NCBI GenBank assembly: GCA_963971225.1
Contig: OZ020267.1
Coordinates: 117,917,891-117,981,890 of the forward strand
Length of the DNA: 64,000 nt
Source of the DNA: Melieria omissa
Taxonomy: Eukaryota; Arthropoda; Insecta; Diptera; Ulidiidae
Direction of reading: 5' to 3'
Below, one piece after another: positions 44,901-56,900 of the stretch (position 1 is the stretch's first letter; each line of letters begins with the position of its first letter). Below the pieces are notes generated by a model. That model searched no databases, was not told the origin of the DNA, and saw only the letters and a list, made by a program, of their open reading frames with translations. A program made the position numbers and the translations under genes.

Positions 44901-47900
44901 TATAAATTTCATTTAAATCACTTTTACAATTAAGACTCTACAACGATTAAAAAAATGTGCTTTGCTACATTCGATGTTTTTACTAAGAAGCTACGAGATA
45001 TTTTGTACAGAAAAACATGAATTCAGCAGTGTATAATTTTTAAAACGCTGTAGTGGCTTAACAGTCAAAGTGATTGAAATGAAATTGATATGCAGTATAG
45101 ATCTTTGAATGCGTTTTTACCAGAAGTCACTTACATAAATTTATCTCGCACGGTCTCCAGGATATTCAAGAATACAAATTTAATTGAGGTCCTTCATATC
45201 CTTTTTCACAAAATTTTTGAAAAAAGGATATTGTGTCATCGACTTCATATCATTAGCTTTCATTTGACGTACAAATTATTCCTTTCTGACATTTGAGTCA
45301 AGAGATATGATGTGTTAAAAGTTTCGGGAAGGGGCATTAAGCCGCCATCTTTAAACTGCATTTAAAAAAAAACTCGAACATTCCGAGAAAAATCCCTTGG
45401 CACTTTTTCATCTACTGAGGTCCTCTATCGAATGAGACGGGTTTGACCTTGTCCCTCGACATTTTTTTTGAATTTGTTGCACTGTGTTATCAATAACAGA
45501 GAAAAATACTGTCAAAATTGTTTGTGATGTGACTTTCTTCTTCTTATGCTGCTGCCATTTTTAACTTCTGGGGTTCCCCTAAATATGTTTTACTTTTTTT
45601 CGGTATTCAGTGTTATTAATATGCGTGAAATTCATTATATGGAGACAAAAAAGAATGAAAGCGAAGTTTTCAACTACAAAATTTATTCATTGTAGAGAAA
45701 TATTCACTATATGGAAATTTATTATAAGGAGATCAAAATGCACCTAGAATAGAACGATAAAGCTGTGTCTTTGAAATTAATTCATGATACAGAGAACTTC
45801 ATTATATAGAAGTTCACTATAGGGAAGTTCGACAGTAATATAACAGAAATTGCAATATGTATTTCGAAATTATTTGAATAATATAGATTAATTAAATATT
45901 TCACTCTCATATAATATCAACGTAATGTCTATTTGATTCGCGTATTGAAGGGCGAATTGATTTGAGAATATCTCCTGGAGGACCCAGAAAACTGTCTGAC
46001 AGAGAAGAAAGAAAAATCATTCGAAGAGTTCGTGAAAACCCTCTTATCCCTTGGATATAAAAATAGGATGCGGCACTTATGTATGTCATGAAACTGTACG
46101 GCGCCTAATTTTCAATGCAATCTTGGTTTTAAAAGAAGACGAATTTTTTGACAGCTTGAAATATAGCTTCATTTCCTTTTTTGATTGTTTACACTGTTTT
46201 TGCGTATCAAATATACATTACTATTAATCTATATCTTAAAAAATTTCAAAATATTGCAATTTCTGTTATATTTATAAGCTTTTCAAAATAGCTTGTCTAT
46301 CTTTTCTAAGTTTGCAAACATTTACCTGACAAACTGTATAGAAGTGAGACACTATTTTGGTATCGACCAGCGAATTATCAACAAACCGCGATTGGAAAGT
46401 GGGAGAGTATACCGATTTTTATGCGTTTTTTGCAATTCACGTACACAGTCTGTGTGTGCTGGCAGTTATCAGCTCTTCACTGTTTTCGCTCTTTTCCCGA
46501 TATTAGGGATTTCCTTCAATTATTTGCTTTTTAAAGTATGTTCTCATTAATTTTCTGCATTAAATATGCAACATATGAACTTTTTTGGTTTCATTATGTA
46601 AATATTATTAAAAAATATACCAAAGAACACAAAGCTAAATGCTTTGATTATTACAGGGTCAATTGCCGTCCTTTGTATTTTGCATTTCTTCATTTAGCGA
46701 ATCTCTAACAAGGCGAATTAATAAAGGTGAACGCGTAAGGCCAACAACAAAATTCCCATGTATTTTGTTGTTGGATTTGTGCACCTTGCTTGTCAAAATC
46801 AGCTGATATTTCATTTCGCCTTAACGCATAATAATTAATAATTGATTGGCACGACAGCCCGCTTACGCGAGACTAAGGCCTAGCTTCCCGCAACCACCCG
46901 TGTTGTGCGTGTGAATTTTGTACGCGGGTGGAAGGGACCTACAGTTTTATGCCGGTTCCGAACGGCAGGTTGGGAGCTTTTTCATAGGCAATTTTTACTC
47001 TCAGAGGTTTGTCATTTCCAGCTGAGAGGACAGCCACCGAAAGAGAAAACGAGTTTCCCGTTATTTTTTTTAGGTGTTACTACATGCAGAATTCGAACTA
47101 GCGTCGCTCTGCATGCGACTCGCTTGGACCGCGCACTAACCAACTGAGCCACGGCGGCTGCCAACGCATACAAAACAGAAAAAGTGCGCAGAAGCACAAA
47201 CAAAAGCACAAATTATCAAACAGAAGAGTGCGATTAAATTGGTGAGCAGCAAATATTCGTCGTTTTTTTTTTAATATAAATATTATTCTTTCCGCAGTGG
47301 CTATGGAACATCGTCGAACATCGCGTGCCAGCTCTGTCAACGCCGCTAACGATGACAAGATGGCACCGACACAGGAGTCAATACCTCCTGGTGAAGACAC
47401 AAATGCTGGTGCGATACTGCCCAGCATCATAAGTTCCGGAACAGACATTAATTTATTCATTCATTCATTACAACATGGCGCAATATCATATTTTTCAGAT
47501 GAGCCGGACAATTTGAGGAATAATAATACGAATAATCCTCGCTTTCCAGCTGATCATGAAGCATCATGCAACAACGCCGCTTCTTAAAATTGCAGCCGAG
47601 AGAAATTTTTCCAGCGTTTAACTGACGGTTTTTTATGTTTTACGAGGAAGCATCAAAAGTCTTCAGTTGTGTGCAACTTTAATGCACTAAACCTTCTTGG
47701 TGTCTGATTCGTATTTTGTCGAGAGACCGTCCAAAGCACTAAGCTCAAAAATGTTCGTAAAGTCTCGTCAGCGGCGTTAGTGAAATGGCTTGGCAGCCAA
47801 CCAAGCAGCTTTCATCGTTCAAGAAATCATGAAAAAATACATAAAAGTACATGAAAAATAAAAAAGCATTTTCTTTTTTTCTCGATTTCCTTTATATTCA

Positions 47901-50900
47901 GCTTCGTTCTATTCGTCGTCGCTTTGACCATTTTGACAATCAAGTTGAACGGCGAATTCAAAACAGTCAAATCAGCTGGGCTAACAAGGCCACCTTTATT
48001 AATTCGCCTTGATCTCTAACGAGCAGATCAGATCAGGTATGCTTTTGGTACTAAATGCTCTAGTTTGACCGCAGGGTTGTTTTTTTGGATGCAGCTTATA
48101 AAATCTTAATTTAATTAAATTAAAAGCATACCCAACGATTATTTTGACGCTTTTGGGCAGTAATATTTCTAGTTTCTAGTCAATTTTATACAAACGTATT
48201 ACGAAATGGCACCAAAAATATACAAATAACAAGAAAAATTTCTTTGGTCAGAAAAAATGACTCACACCAACAACACTGGCAATTTGAAATGAACTAGAAC
48301 AACAACCCTGTTATCGAAAATCATATCGAGGAAAAACTACGTTCCTGATCGAGCTTGGGACCTAGTAGGCCCACGGTTGCAATTTTGCAATAATATTAGT
48401 GAAATTTTGTGCATGTATTTCTACCGGCTCTTCCACTTTCACATCGTTTAATCGTTGACCGCATGCCGAAGTGATATGAGTGATATACTGAATCATAAAA
48501 GTATGACCCGTTGCAGATATACATATATAATCTCTCAAGGCTATATCCACCATTTGCCTGTAGTGGAAAAGGGAGCACTAGAAAATGTAATAAATGTTAG
48601 CAGCACTGTCAGAGAGCAGAGAAGCGATTGCTGAACTCGCTGTATGAACCATGGCACAATAAACAAGGTAATAGCATCCCCGCAACACCAAAAACCACAT
48701 GTATTTTGTTGGTAGGATCGTTTATCGCTACTGTCAAATTCAGCTGTCATTTTCCGACGAAAGAGGGAGAAACTGAAAACAGACAAAAGTGATTGTTGCC
48801 AGACGGTGCTGTATTTGAGTGAAAAAACGGGAAAAGTGCTCAGGTCAGTTGTTTTCAGTCAGGTATTTTCATTTCAACCGATGCGGCAACACCGCACCAC
48901 TGCTGACACCGACGATTTTGACAGAAGCGATAAACGATCAGCCGGTGGCTTGCTACAACCTTGTAGGTGAACCATGGTATGAACAAATGAGAAGCGAAAC
49001 GCACCTACACACATGATTCACAATCACTGTTTTCGCCAATCACAGTGTGACACTGTGAATACAAAATCACAGTGAAAAAATCTCCGGTTGTGATTTTTTG
49101 CTCAACACTGGTTTGAGAATGTAAGAAAGAATCACAAATCTCTTGTTTACGTTTTCCTTACCTTCTGAAATGAAAACGCACAATAATTTCAGATGCGTCT
49201 TCTGTATATTGATTTTTTCTGTGGTAGTACAATAGTTGAAATGCCCAATCCTAAATCAATGAACCAATAAATTAAAGTTTTGGGAAACTCGTAAATTGTT
49301 TCTTTCAGAAACAATTTCTTTCAGAAACAATTTCACCCTGAAAATGGGCAACATTGAATGAAATTTATAACTATACTAGCTGAACCGGCGAACTTTGTCT
49401 CGCACGACATTTGTTGTTTTTTTATAATGAAATGCGCGAGATGGCAAATATATGGCGATGCAAAAAGACGAAGAAAACAAAGAGCCTATTTACACGAAGG
49501 CTTTTTCCCCCTGCGTTTTTTGCAACTCTCTTTTGAAGTTGCTGCGTAAATCTTCATGCATTTACATGAAGACTTTTTACTTGCAACTTTGCTTGGCTTT
49601 TTGGACGTTTAAGCGGCCAATCTTCTTTCATTCACATTTTCGCGTAGTTCTTGATATTCTCATTATTAAAAGAAAAATGGATTTAAACAAAGAAGAAATT
49701 ATTGAAAATATTTTAGAAGTCACTGAAATAGCTATTAACTGCTCAAATTTAAATAATAGGGAAGATGTAAATATAATTGTTAGCAAAGCGTCCGGCCGGT
49801 TTGAAATTTGAAGAAAAGTGCGAAAAAGAGCAAAGCAAATGTCAAAAAAACCCCTGGAATTCGCTGACCGTGCGTGTTTGCCTACCCCGCTGACTTCTCA
49901 CCACTTCTCGCCAACAAACTCGTCACGCATGACTTTTAACGCAGGGGGAAAAGCCCTCGTGTAAATAGGCTCAAAGTAAAGGAAGAGGAGGAGCTACTGA
50001 TTAACGCAATCGAGGCCCACAAATAAGTAATGTTGCTGCTAAGTTTCAGTATGGATGGACTGCGCTTGAACCGGATTTAAATTATATGAGCGGAGCCATG
50101 CCCTCTTTTTTAATACCTGCCCCTTATTCAATGCCCTCTGCCGAAAGAGATAATGGTAGGTTCGCACTAAGTTTCATTGCTGAGCGACTTATAGTTCAGC
50201 AAAATATTTGGGTCACAAAAAATATGCCACACCCCTGTCCAACGCCCATCAAATCTTATCAGTAGAATGACTCATCTATGGGACGACGGGGTACAAAATT
50301 TCAGTGTTGTACAACTTACAATTTGGAACATATTCCATTATTAAGATCTACCAGGTATGCGCCTATGAATTTAGCGGTAGCGGTAACGACATCTAGCGGT
50401 AAATAGCCGAATATTTATAAACTTCGGAACCGTACCAAATGTCATGTTTACTTACTACTTACTATGATATGTCAACAATATTCAGTTCACAATTTGTCAA
50501 GTTTCATCCAACAACGCATTGTTTGACGCTCCGGAAAATGTCGGATTACGTGCCTACAAATTACGATTTGCGGACACAGTTAATTTTGTGTTACCATTTG
50601 AAGAAAAACGCTTCTGAATCGCATCGAATGCTTGTGGAAGCTTACGGCGAGCATGCTCTTGGTCGCACACAGTGTAACGAGTGGTTCAATAAATTTAAAA
50701 GTGGTGATTTTGATGTGAGAAACGAGGAGCGTGGCCGGCCACCAAAAAAGTTTGAAGACGCCGAATTGCAAGCATTGCTCGATGAAGATGATGGCCAAAC
50801 GCAAGAACAGCTCGCAGAACAATTGGGTGTTGACCGTCGGACCGTCGGAAAACGTTTAAAAGCAATGGCAATCATTTCCTCACAATAAACGTGTTTTTTT

Positions 50901-53900
50901 TTTCAAAATAATTACCGGTTTCCTGGTAGCTCGTATGGGTGGTGCCACGCCCCCTGAAAAATAGATAGTAGCCGATTCTCAGACCTACTGAATATGCATA
51001 TAAAATTTCATAAAAATCAGTCAAGTCGTTTCGGAGGACAATTAACATTGTGACACGAGAATTTTATATATAATATTACTACATGTTTTCCATATTTTGA
51101 GTAAAATAAGAAAGGATGACAAAATTTTAAGCGCACAATAATTTCAGATGCGTCTTCTGTATATTGTTTGTTCTGTGGTAGTACAATAGTAGAAATGCCC
51201 AATCCCAAATCAAGAATGAATCAATTAATCAATAAATTAAAGTTTTTGGAAACTCAAAAATTTGTTTTTTCAGAATTCACCCTTAAAACGGGCAACATTG
51301 AATGAAATTTATAACTATATTACTACACGTTTTCCGTATTTCGAGCAAAATAAAAAAGGATGGCAAAATTCCATCAGACACAACTTGAGCCTCAATGAGT
51401 GCTTCATAAAAGTACCGCGTGAAGGCGCTGGTGAACGAAAAGGCAATTACTGGACGCTAGATTCCCATTATGAAAATATGTTTGAAAATGGCAACTACAG
51501 GCGAAGGCGACGGATGAAACGCCCTTATCGCGCTACTGGACAATTTACAAAGTTATTGTCTGAAACTTACACTCCAAGGCCTGTTCTAAGTCATACGTCA
51601 AGTCAAACGTTTTACCGTTACAATGCAGGGTAAAAATCTTATATGTGAATATTTTATTTAAATTGAAATTGAAAACTGATATTCCTTTTTTTTCAGTTCA
51701 CAATGGATAACTACACAACCTGTTCAAAATTATAGCTCACCTAATACGAGGAACACCTATTCAAACAACTGCATGGTAAGCCTGACCAATTTTCATTGGA
51801 AAAAAGTGCAGTTAGAGCAGTGATGCCAACCTAGGGAAAAGAGGCTACATGTAGGGAAATTCAGTCTTAAATTTGCGATGCGGGAAAAAGAGGACAGATT
51901 TTAAAAATTGTCTCAAATGTAGGAAATTTAAAAAATCTGAACTTTGGTCTATATTTACAAAAAAATTTAATTTTTTTGTTTGCTTATAATTTATTTTTAT
52001 GATTAATGCGTTGAAATTTTTTCAATGTGGCAATCTTGGCATTTAAAATCTTTATATATCCTTGAACACCCACTGGCTAGCAAGGATTTTCATGTCTGTT
52101 CAGTCAGTCAGGTCTGTTGCAGTTTAAACATTAATAATAGCCTATTTCCACCTGGCCTTAAATGCAGTTAACATCGCATTTAAATGCTCTAACTCCCATG
52201 CAATTGTTTTTGTATCAATGTGCGTTAACTCACTTTCAAAACTGAGTTAACTCCTACAACATGTTTTCCGTAATAAACGAAGTGAATACTTCTATAATTT
52301 GCAAATAACAAATGCTGAAAAAGCAAATAAAAAATGTGGAACTTCCCATGAAACTCTCTTGATATTAAAAATTCAGACAACTCTGGTATCAATCAGCTGA
52401 TAACTTTCACAAATGAAATAAACATTGAAAATTACACAAATTTTCACAAATATGAAAACGCAGACATTCCTAGACTGTTGAGAAGGAAAGCGGAGTAGTT
52501 TTCATGCAGTAGAGGCAAAGACATTACACTTTGGTTTCTTCTCACGAACACGAGTCATTTTTTGCTGTCACATAAATACCCGCCGTCATATAAATCCCCA
52601 AGCCATTTAGATAGTGTTCCATAGTTTAGTGCCATAAGTGTTGACCATATCTTTTTAACTGTAGAAGTTTGCCATGGTTTTAATATCAGATTATCTTCTA
52701 TATTAAAATACCGTTTTCACATATGTTTCTGTTTTGTAAGTTGGGTACAGTTTTCGCGGAAATATCAAACATTAAAAAATTAGTACTATATTTAAAAAAC
52801 GTTTCGAAGTAGTGTTTTTGGTAAACCATCCAAAGGGTCAAAAAATGAAAGTTCCACAAGTTGCAAACGAAAACATCAGTTTTATTTGTGAGGAAGTGGG
52901 TCAGTCGATTCAAAGAGTTTGGAAATGTTGACGACGAGCTACGGAGAGACAGGAAGAGAACCACTTAGAACAAAGCCGATAAGGCGATAGTCCGGATGTT
53001 TGACAACACTCAAACTCTTAGCCTGAAGCAAACGAAAGGAACATTGTCGAAGTATTAACAGCCACTATCCGACGCAGGCTTCTGAAATCAGGCATTCTTC
53101 ACTGAAGTACCATGTCGAAAACGCTATTGGGTGAAAATATGTGGAAAATCGTCTACAATATGAAGCACCAAAAGCAACAGCTGGTATTTTCTCAGCACAA
53201 TATATAGTTTTTAGCATCATAAAATTTGTATGCGAAGTGGTGGCAGAACATTGCAAATTTTGATAACTGGCAAACTTATTGGACTCAAATTTAGATTACA
53301 GAGTCAATACAAATTCCTATTCCGCCAGCGCACATTAGATCAAATGATCACTTTTTCTGTGCGAAAGTAAAATTTCGTAAATGCCGTTATAATTTTTTTC
53401 CTCCATCATCATGTTAGAAATACTCCAAAGCAACGAAAATACCACTTTGTTTTTTAAAACATACTATAAAGAACCTTTTGAGAGTACTCAGTCAAAGTCA
53501 CTTTATCGACAAGTCATTGAAAATTTATTTGTTGAATCAGTATTGATAGTAAAGTTTTAAGCGCGGATTGTGAAAATTGTGCGAATAATTTGAAAAAAGT
53601 TTGAATTGGATAAATATTTTACTAAAAATACATGGAATTGGTTTGTTTTGTTGAAAAAAAATAGTTTTTTAACATGACCTGAAAGGTTTTGCGGTTGCCT
53701 TCAAATCTAACTTGATGCAAGCTTTTAAAGTTTCGGAAATATTTGGCAAACTTAAAGTAAAAAGAAATGAATAAATTAGGATATTTTAAGTTCATTTAAT
53801 TTTATTTCAAGTTGCGCTTTTTTGCGTTTTGCTGGTAATACCAATTTTTCAGGATACTACGCTATACAAAAAATCGAATTATTTTAAATACGGCTCAAGG

Positions 53901-56900
53901 AACGTTTAAAGGAAAAGAAACGTGATGCAGTTCTTAATTATGTCGTAGAAAATATTTGTGCTCCTAAGATTTCCGATGATTTCAGGAAAATAATAGAAGC
54001 AAAATTACTCCTTTTCTGCAAGAACTTGGCAGCAAAATGGCAAGAATGTAGGAGAAAGGTGGACAATTTTCGAGCTGAAAACTGCGCATGGCTTAGTACT
54101 GTAATACATTTTGGATTAAAATAATCATTAGTGAAAGACAGTTCTTTGGCTGTTGGACGTCAAAGGAAGGAGAATATGCAAAACTCGTTTTGGAGGGAAC
54201 TAGGGCTTCGTGTTGATATGACTAAAGTTGCGGCTTTGGTAGCACAAATGACGGAAATACTACGCGCCGAGCTTTCACTAAACATGCAATCTTTGTTGAT
54301 CACTGGCGTTGACCAAATCTTAGTGTTCCGCTTTGAAATTATATTGATTTGTTTATCATGCCAGTTTCTATTAACTTCAAGTAAATTTCAAACGCTCTGC
54401 TTTCAAACAGCTGACACTATTCAAAAGTTATATCCTTGGTAGCCAATGACATCTACTGCTGCTATCTGCTGCTGAATCGCGACATAAAATTCATAAAACC
54501 GACAGATTGCATCACACTCGTTAAAATTTAACCTTCTACCTGAAGTTATCGAGTTGTTTACTTGTGATGATCCAACGGAGGATATTGACGATTCAAACCA
54601 AAAACCATGAAAAAAATTTTTGGAACAAATACAGTACAGCGAACCCTCATGAAAAAAACCCGAAAATTGGATCATATAGAGCTCATTTATCTAATCTAAA
54701 AAACTAAAAATTTTGCCTGGGAATTTTCAAAGTTTTTATCAAAAAAATCAGTTAATCACTAATTGATTTACACAATATGGGTATCAAACGAAAGGTATTT
54801 TTCATACCTGTCTATTAATGTATAACATTACATACGTAGTATGGACTAATAAAAAGTTTTTGGCGAACCAATTTGTTTTTACAAAACGGATGTGTTTTTA
54901 TAAAAAAAAAAATTTTTCCGTTAAAACTTTTTATTAGTACATCTTACATATCTAATATTGCACATCAGAAGAAATCAGAAGTATGATAAAGACCTTTCGT
55001 TTGATATCCATATCGTGTAAATCAGTTGGAGATTAACTGATTTTTTTTTACAAAAACTTTGCACTTTGAACCCGAGCCACACCTTTTATGGGCGTTTACC
55101 AGGCAACATTTTAAGTTTGTAAGATTCAGGAACCAACTCTCTATATAAAAGCATACTCATTTATATTTTGCACGAGGGTTCGCTATACTGCATTTATGCC
55201 CAATTTTTTGTTTCATTTTTGATCTCAGACAAGTTAATGGACGTGAAAGGGTTAATATGTTTTTGTTTAATTTGTTAATATTATGCCTCCTTTTGCCTTT
55301 GCTATGATTTTGGCTTCAATTAATATAATAGGGCAGTGCAAATATTTGGGCAAATGCATGTCATTTCAAATATTTTCCATCAACACTGAGCACACTTTTT
55401 AAAATTTCATGGCAAATCGGTTGCAGAACAAATTCACAGCTGTTTTTGAAGAATAAATCAAGAAGAAGAAGAATCGAATATTTGCGCCGTGGGAGCCTGC
55501 GAGAATAAAGAGCATGCATGCTGCCGCTGTGGAATCCGAAAACAATTTACACCTCTGACTTCAGCGCTTCTTGCAAATAACTTAAAAATGTACAAATCTC
55601 CTCCTCCATTCACTTTTTATTCGGTTTTTCTCTTTTTATTTTCTTTTTCGTCTGCTTCATTTCGACAATTGTAACAGCTGATTGATTGGCAGATCTTTGT
55701 TGCCCATGCTCAATAATATGCAATAGGTTTTCAGTGTTGCAAATTTGCAGCTGCTGGGCATGGGCAAATGTGTACATTTTGTTGTTGCGTTGAAAATATT
55801 TGCCATCACATTTTGCAAATGCCATGATGCCAGACCGTTTGCACGTTATCCTGAACTGCCCTAATATAACAACTGCCCAACAATAAACAAATTGCTAAAA
55901 TAAATAACGCAAAGCTAAAATAAAAGTTTGTATGAAAAATAGCCAAGAAGCATTGCAAAATAATAGCAAAAATGCAAAAGCTAAAAGCACTTTTTCAAAC
56001 GCGTTTTTCTTAGACATCAATTAATTAATTTACAGATAGATAGCCAAACAAATCCGCGAGCTGCTCTTGATAATAGATAAATAGAAAAAACAGTTGAGCA
56101 CAAATTCACTATGAATTTAATTAAAAATAAAAATGAAGTTTCTACGGAAGGAGGCGAAAGGTTTACGTTAAATAACAAACCGCATATATGTACTCACTAA
56201 GATGTTTGTCTCTGGTAGAGGGATACAAGAAACCATACATATGTATACAAGGAGATGGGTATAGCTGTGGCTGCCCAGAGATAATGCAGCATTTGACTTG
56301 ACCAAAGAAAAATGTAAATAAAAATCAGCTGTTGGAGTTAACTCAGTTTCGGTGGAAAAGCTTGACAGTTCTCAAACTTAACAGAGCCTTTAAATGCATT
56401 TAGGCCAACGATTAAGCGATGTGAAAGTGGGAGAGCCGGTAGAAATACATGCACAAAATTTCACTAATATTATTGCAAAATTGCAACCTTGGGGCCTACT
56501 AGGCCCCAAGCTTGATCAGGAACGTAGTTTTTCCTCGATATAATTTTCGATAACGGGGTTGTTGTGCCAGTTCATTTCAAGTTGCTGGTGTGAGTCATTT
56601 TTTCTGACCAAAGAAATTTTTCTTTTTATTTGTATATTTTTGGTGTCATTTCGTTATACGTTTGTATAAAATTGACTAGAAAAATATATTACTGCCCAAA
56701 AACGTCAAAATAATCTTTGGGTATGCTTTTAATTTAATTAAGACTTTATAAGCTGCATCCAAAAAAACAACCCTGCGGTCAAACTAGAGCATTTAGCACC
56801 AAAAGCACTGATCTGATCTGATCGTTAGAGATAAAATGAAGAAATGCGAAATACAAAGGACGGCAATTGACCCTGTAATATTCAATGCATTTAGCTTTGT

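Larger units (their letters stand above)
43375..45835. mobile_element. Pogo/Tigger-like element, CAGTCGAACTTYCCTATA ends, TA duplication
   Basis: The left end CAGTCGAACTTTCCTATAAT and the inverted right end ctgtcgaacttccctatagt match except at the second or third base. TA flanks both sides. Subterminal 'ttcattatatagaagttcac' phrases repeat near both ends. No transposase is visible, so it is non-autonomous. It has itself received a piggyBac-like MITE and a foldback. Confidence 0.7.
43312..46336 (+). mobile_element. Tc1-like transposon, host to four nested insertions
   Basis: The inverted ends CAGTTTGTCARGTAAATG extend at least 60 bp and are flanked by TA. The left arm is broken at 43375 by a Tigger-like element that ends at 45835, after which the arm sequence (atataacagaaattgcaat) resumes, as in the intact right arm. 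A short transposase relic remains. Confidence 0.8.
46709..48011 (+). mobile_element. P-like transposon with 8-bp duplication, carrying a reading frame and a SINE
   Basis: Perfect inverted ends CAAGGCGAATTAATAAAGG are flanked by ATCTCTAA on both sides (46701-46708 and 48012-48019). An 8-bp duplication and CA..AAGGTG-type ends fit the P superfamily. Element X copy 2 has the uninterrupted target (complement of 56826-56834), so the insertion is confirmed within this window. No P transposase is present. Confidence 0.85.
46388..48446 (+). mobile_element. TIR element X, copy 1, interrupted by a P-like element
   Basis: The ends are GCGATTGGAAAGTGGGAGAG and, inverted, ACGATGTGAAAGTGGAAGAG. The two halves, 46388-46708 and 48012-48446, together match element X copy 2 (56416-57132, opposite strand). 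It has no coding capacity and its superfamily is unassigned. Confidence 0.7.
49376..51073 (+). mobile_element. CTAGCTG-type element inserted in the duplicated exon
   Basis: It starts CTAGCTGAACCGGCGAAC and ends acacgagaattttatatata. It contains GGCGGTGCCACGCC-type core repeats also seen at 1385-1975, and a deleted mariner (50351-50926). It sits between the two halves of a pseudoexon, so the host copy tells exactly where it landed. Confidence 0.75.

Noticed and set aside
44518..45486. A third Transib-like element, since its ends also read CACAGTG
   Set aside because: No 5-bp duplication, no nonamer-like motif at 12 or 23-24 bp, and possible TTA duplication. Heptamer alone is not enough.
49178..49375. 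A genuine alternative forkhead exon
   Set aside because: One extra base shifts the frame to an early stop, and a transposon follows within 60 bp of the acceptor.
55489..55674. Small Cys-containing protein (61 codons)
   Set aside because: No start context, no recognised domain, and it lies inside a likely MITE.
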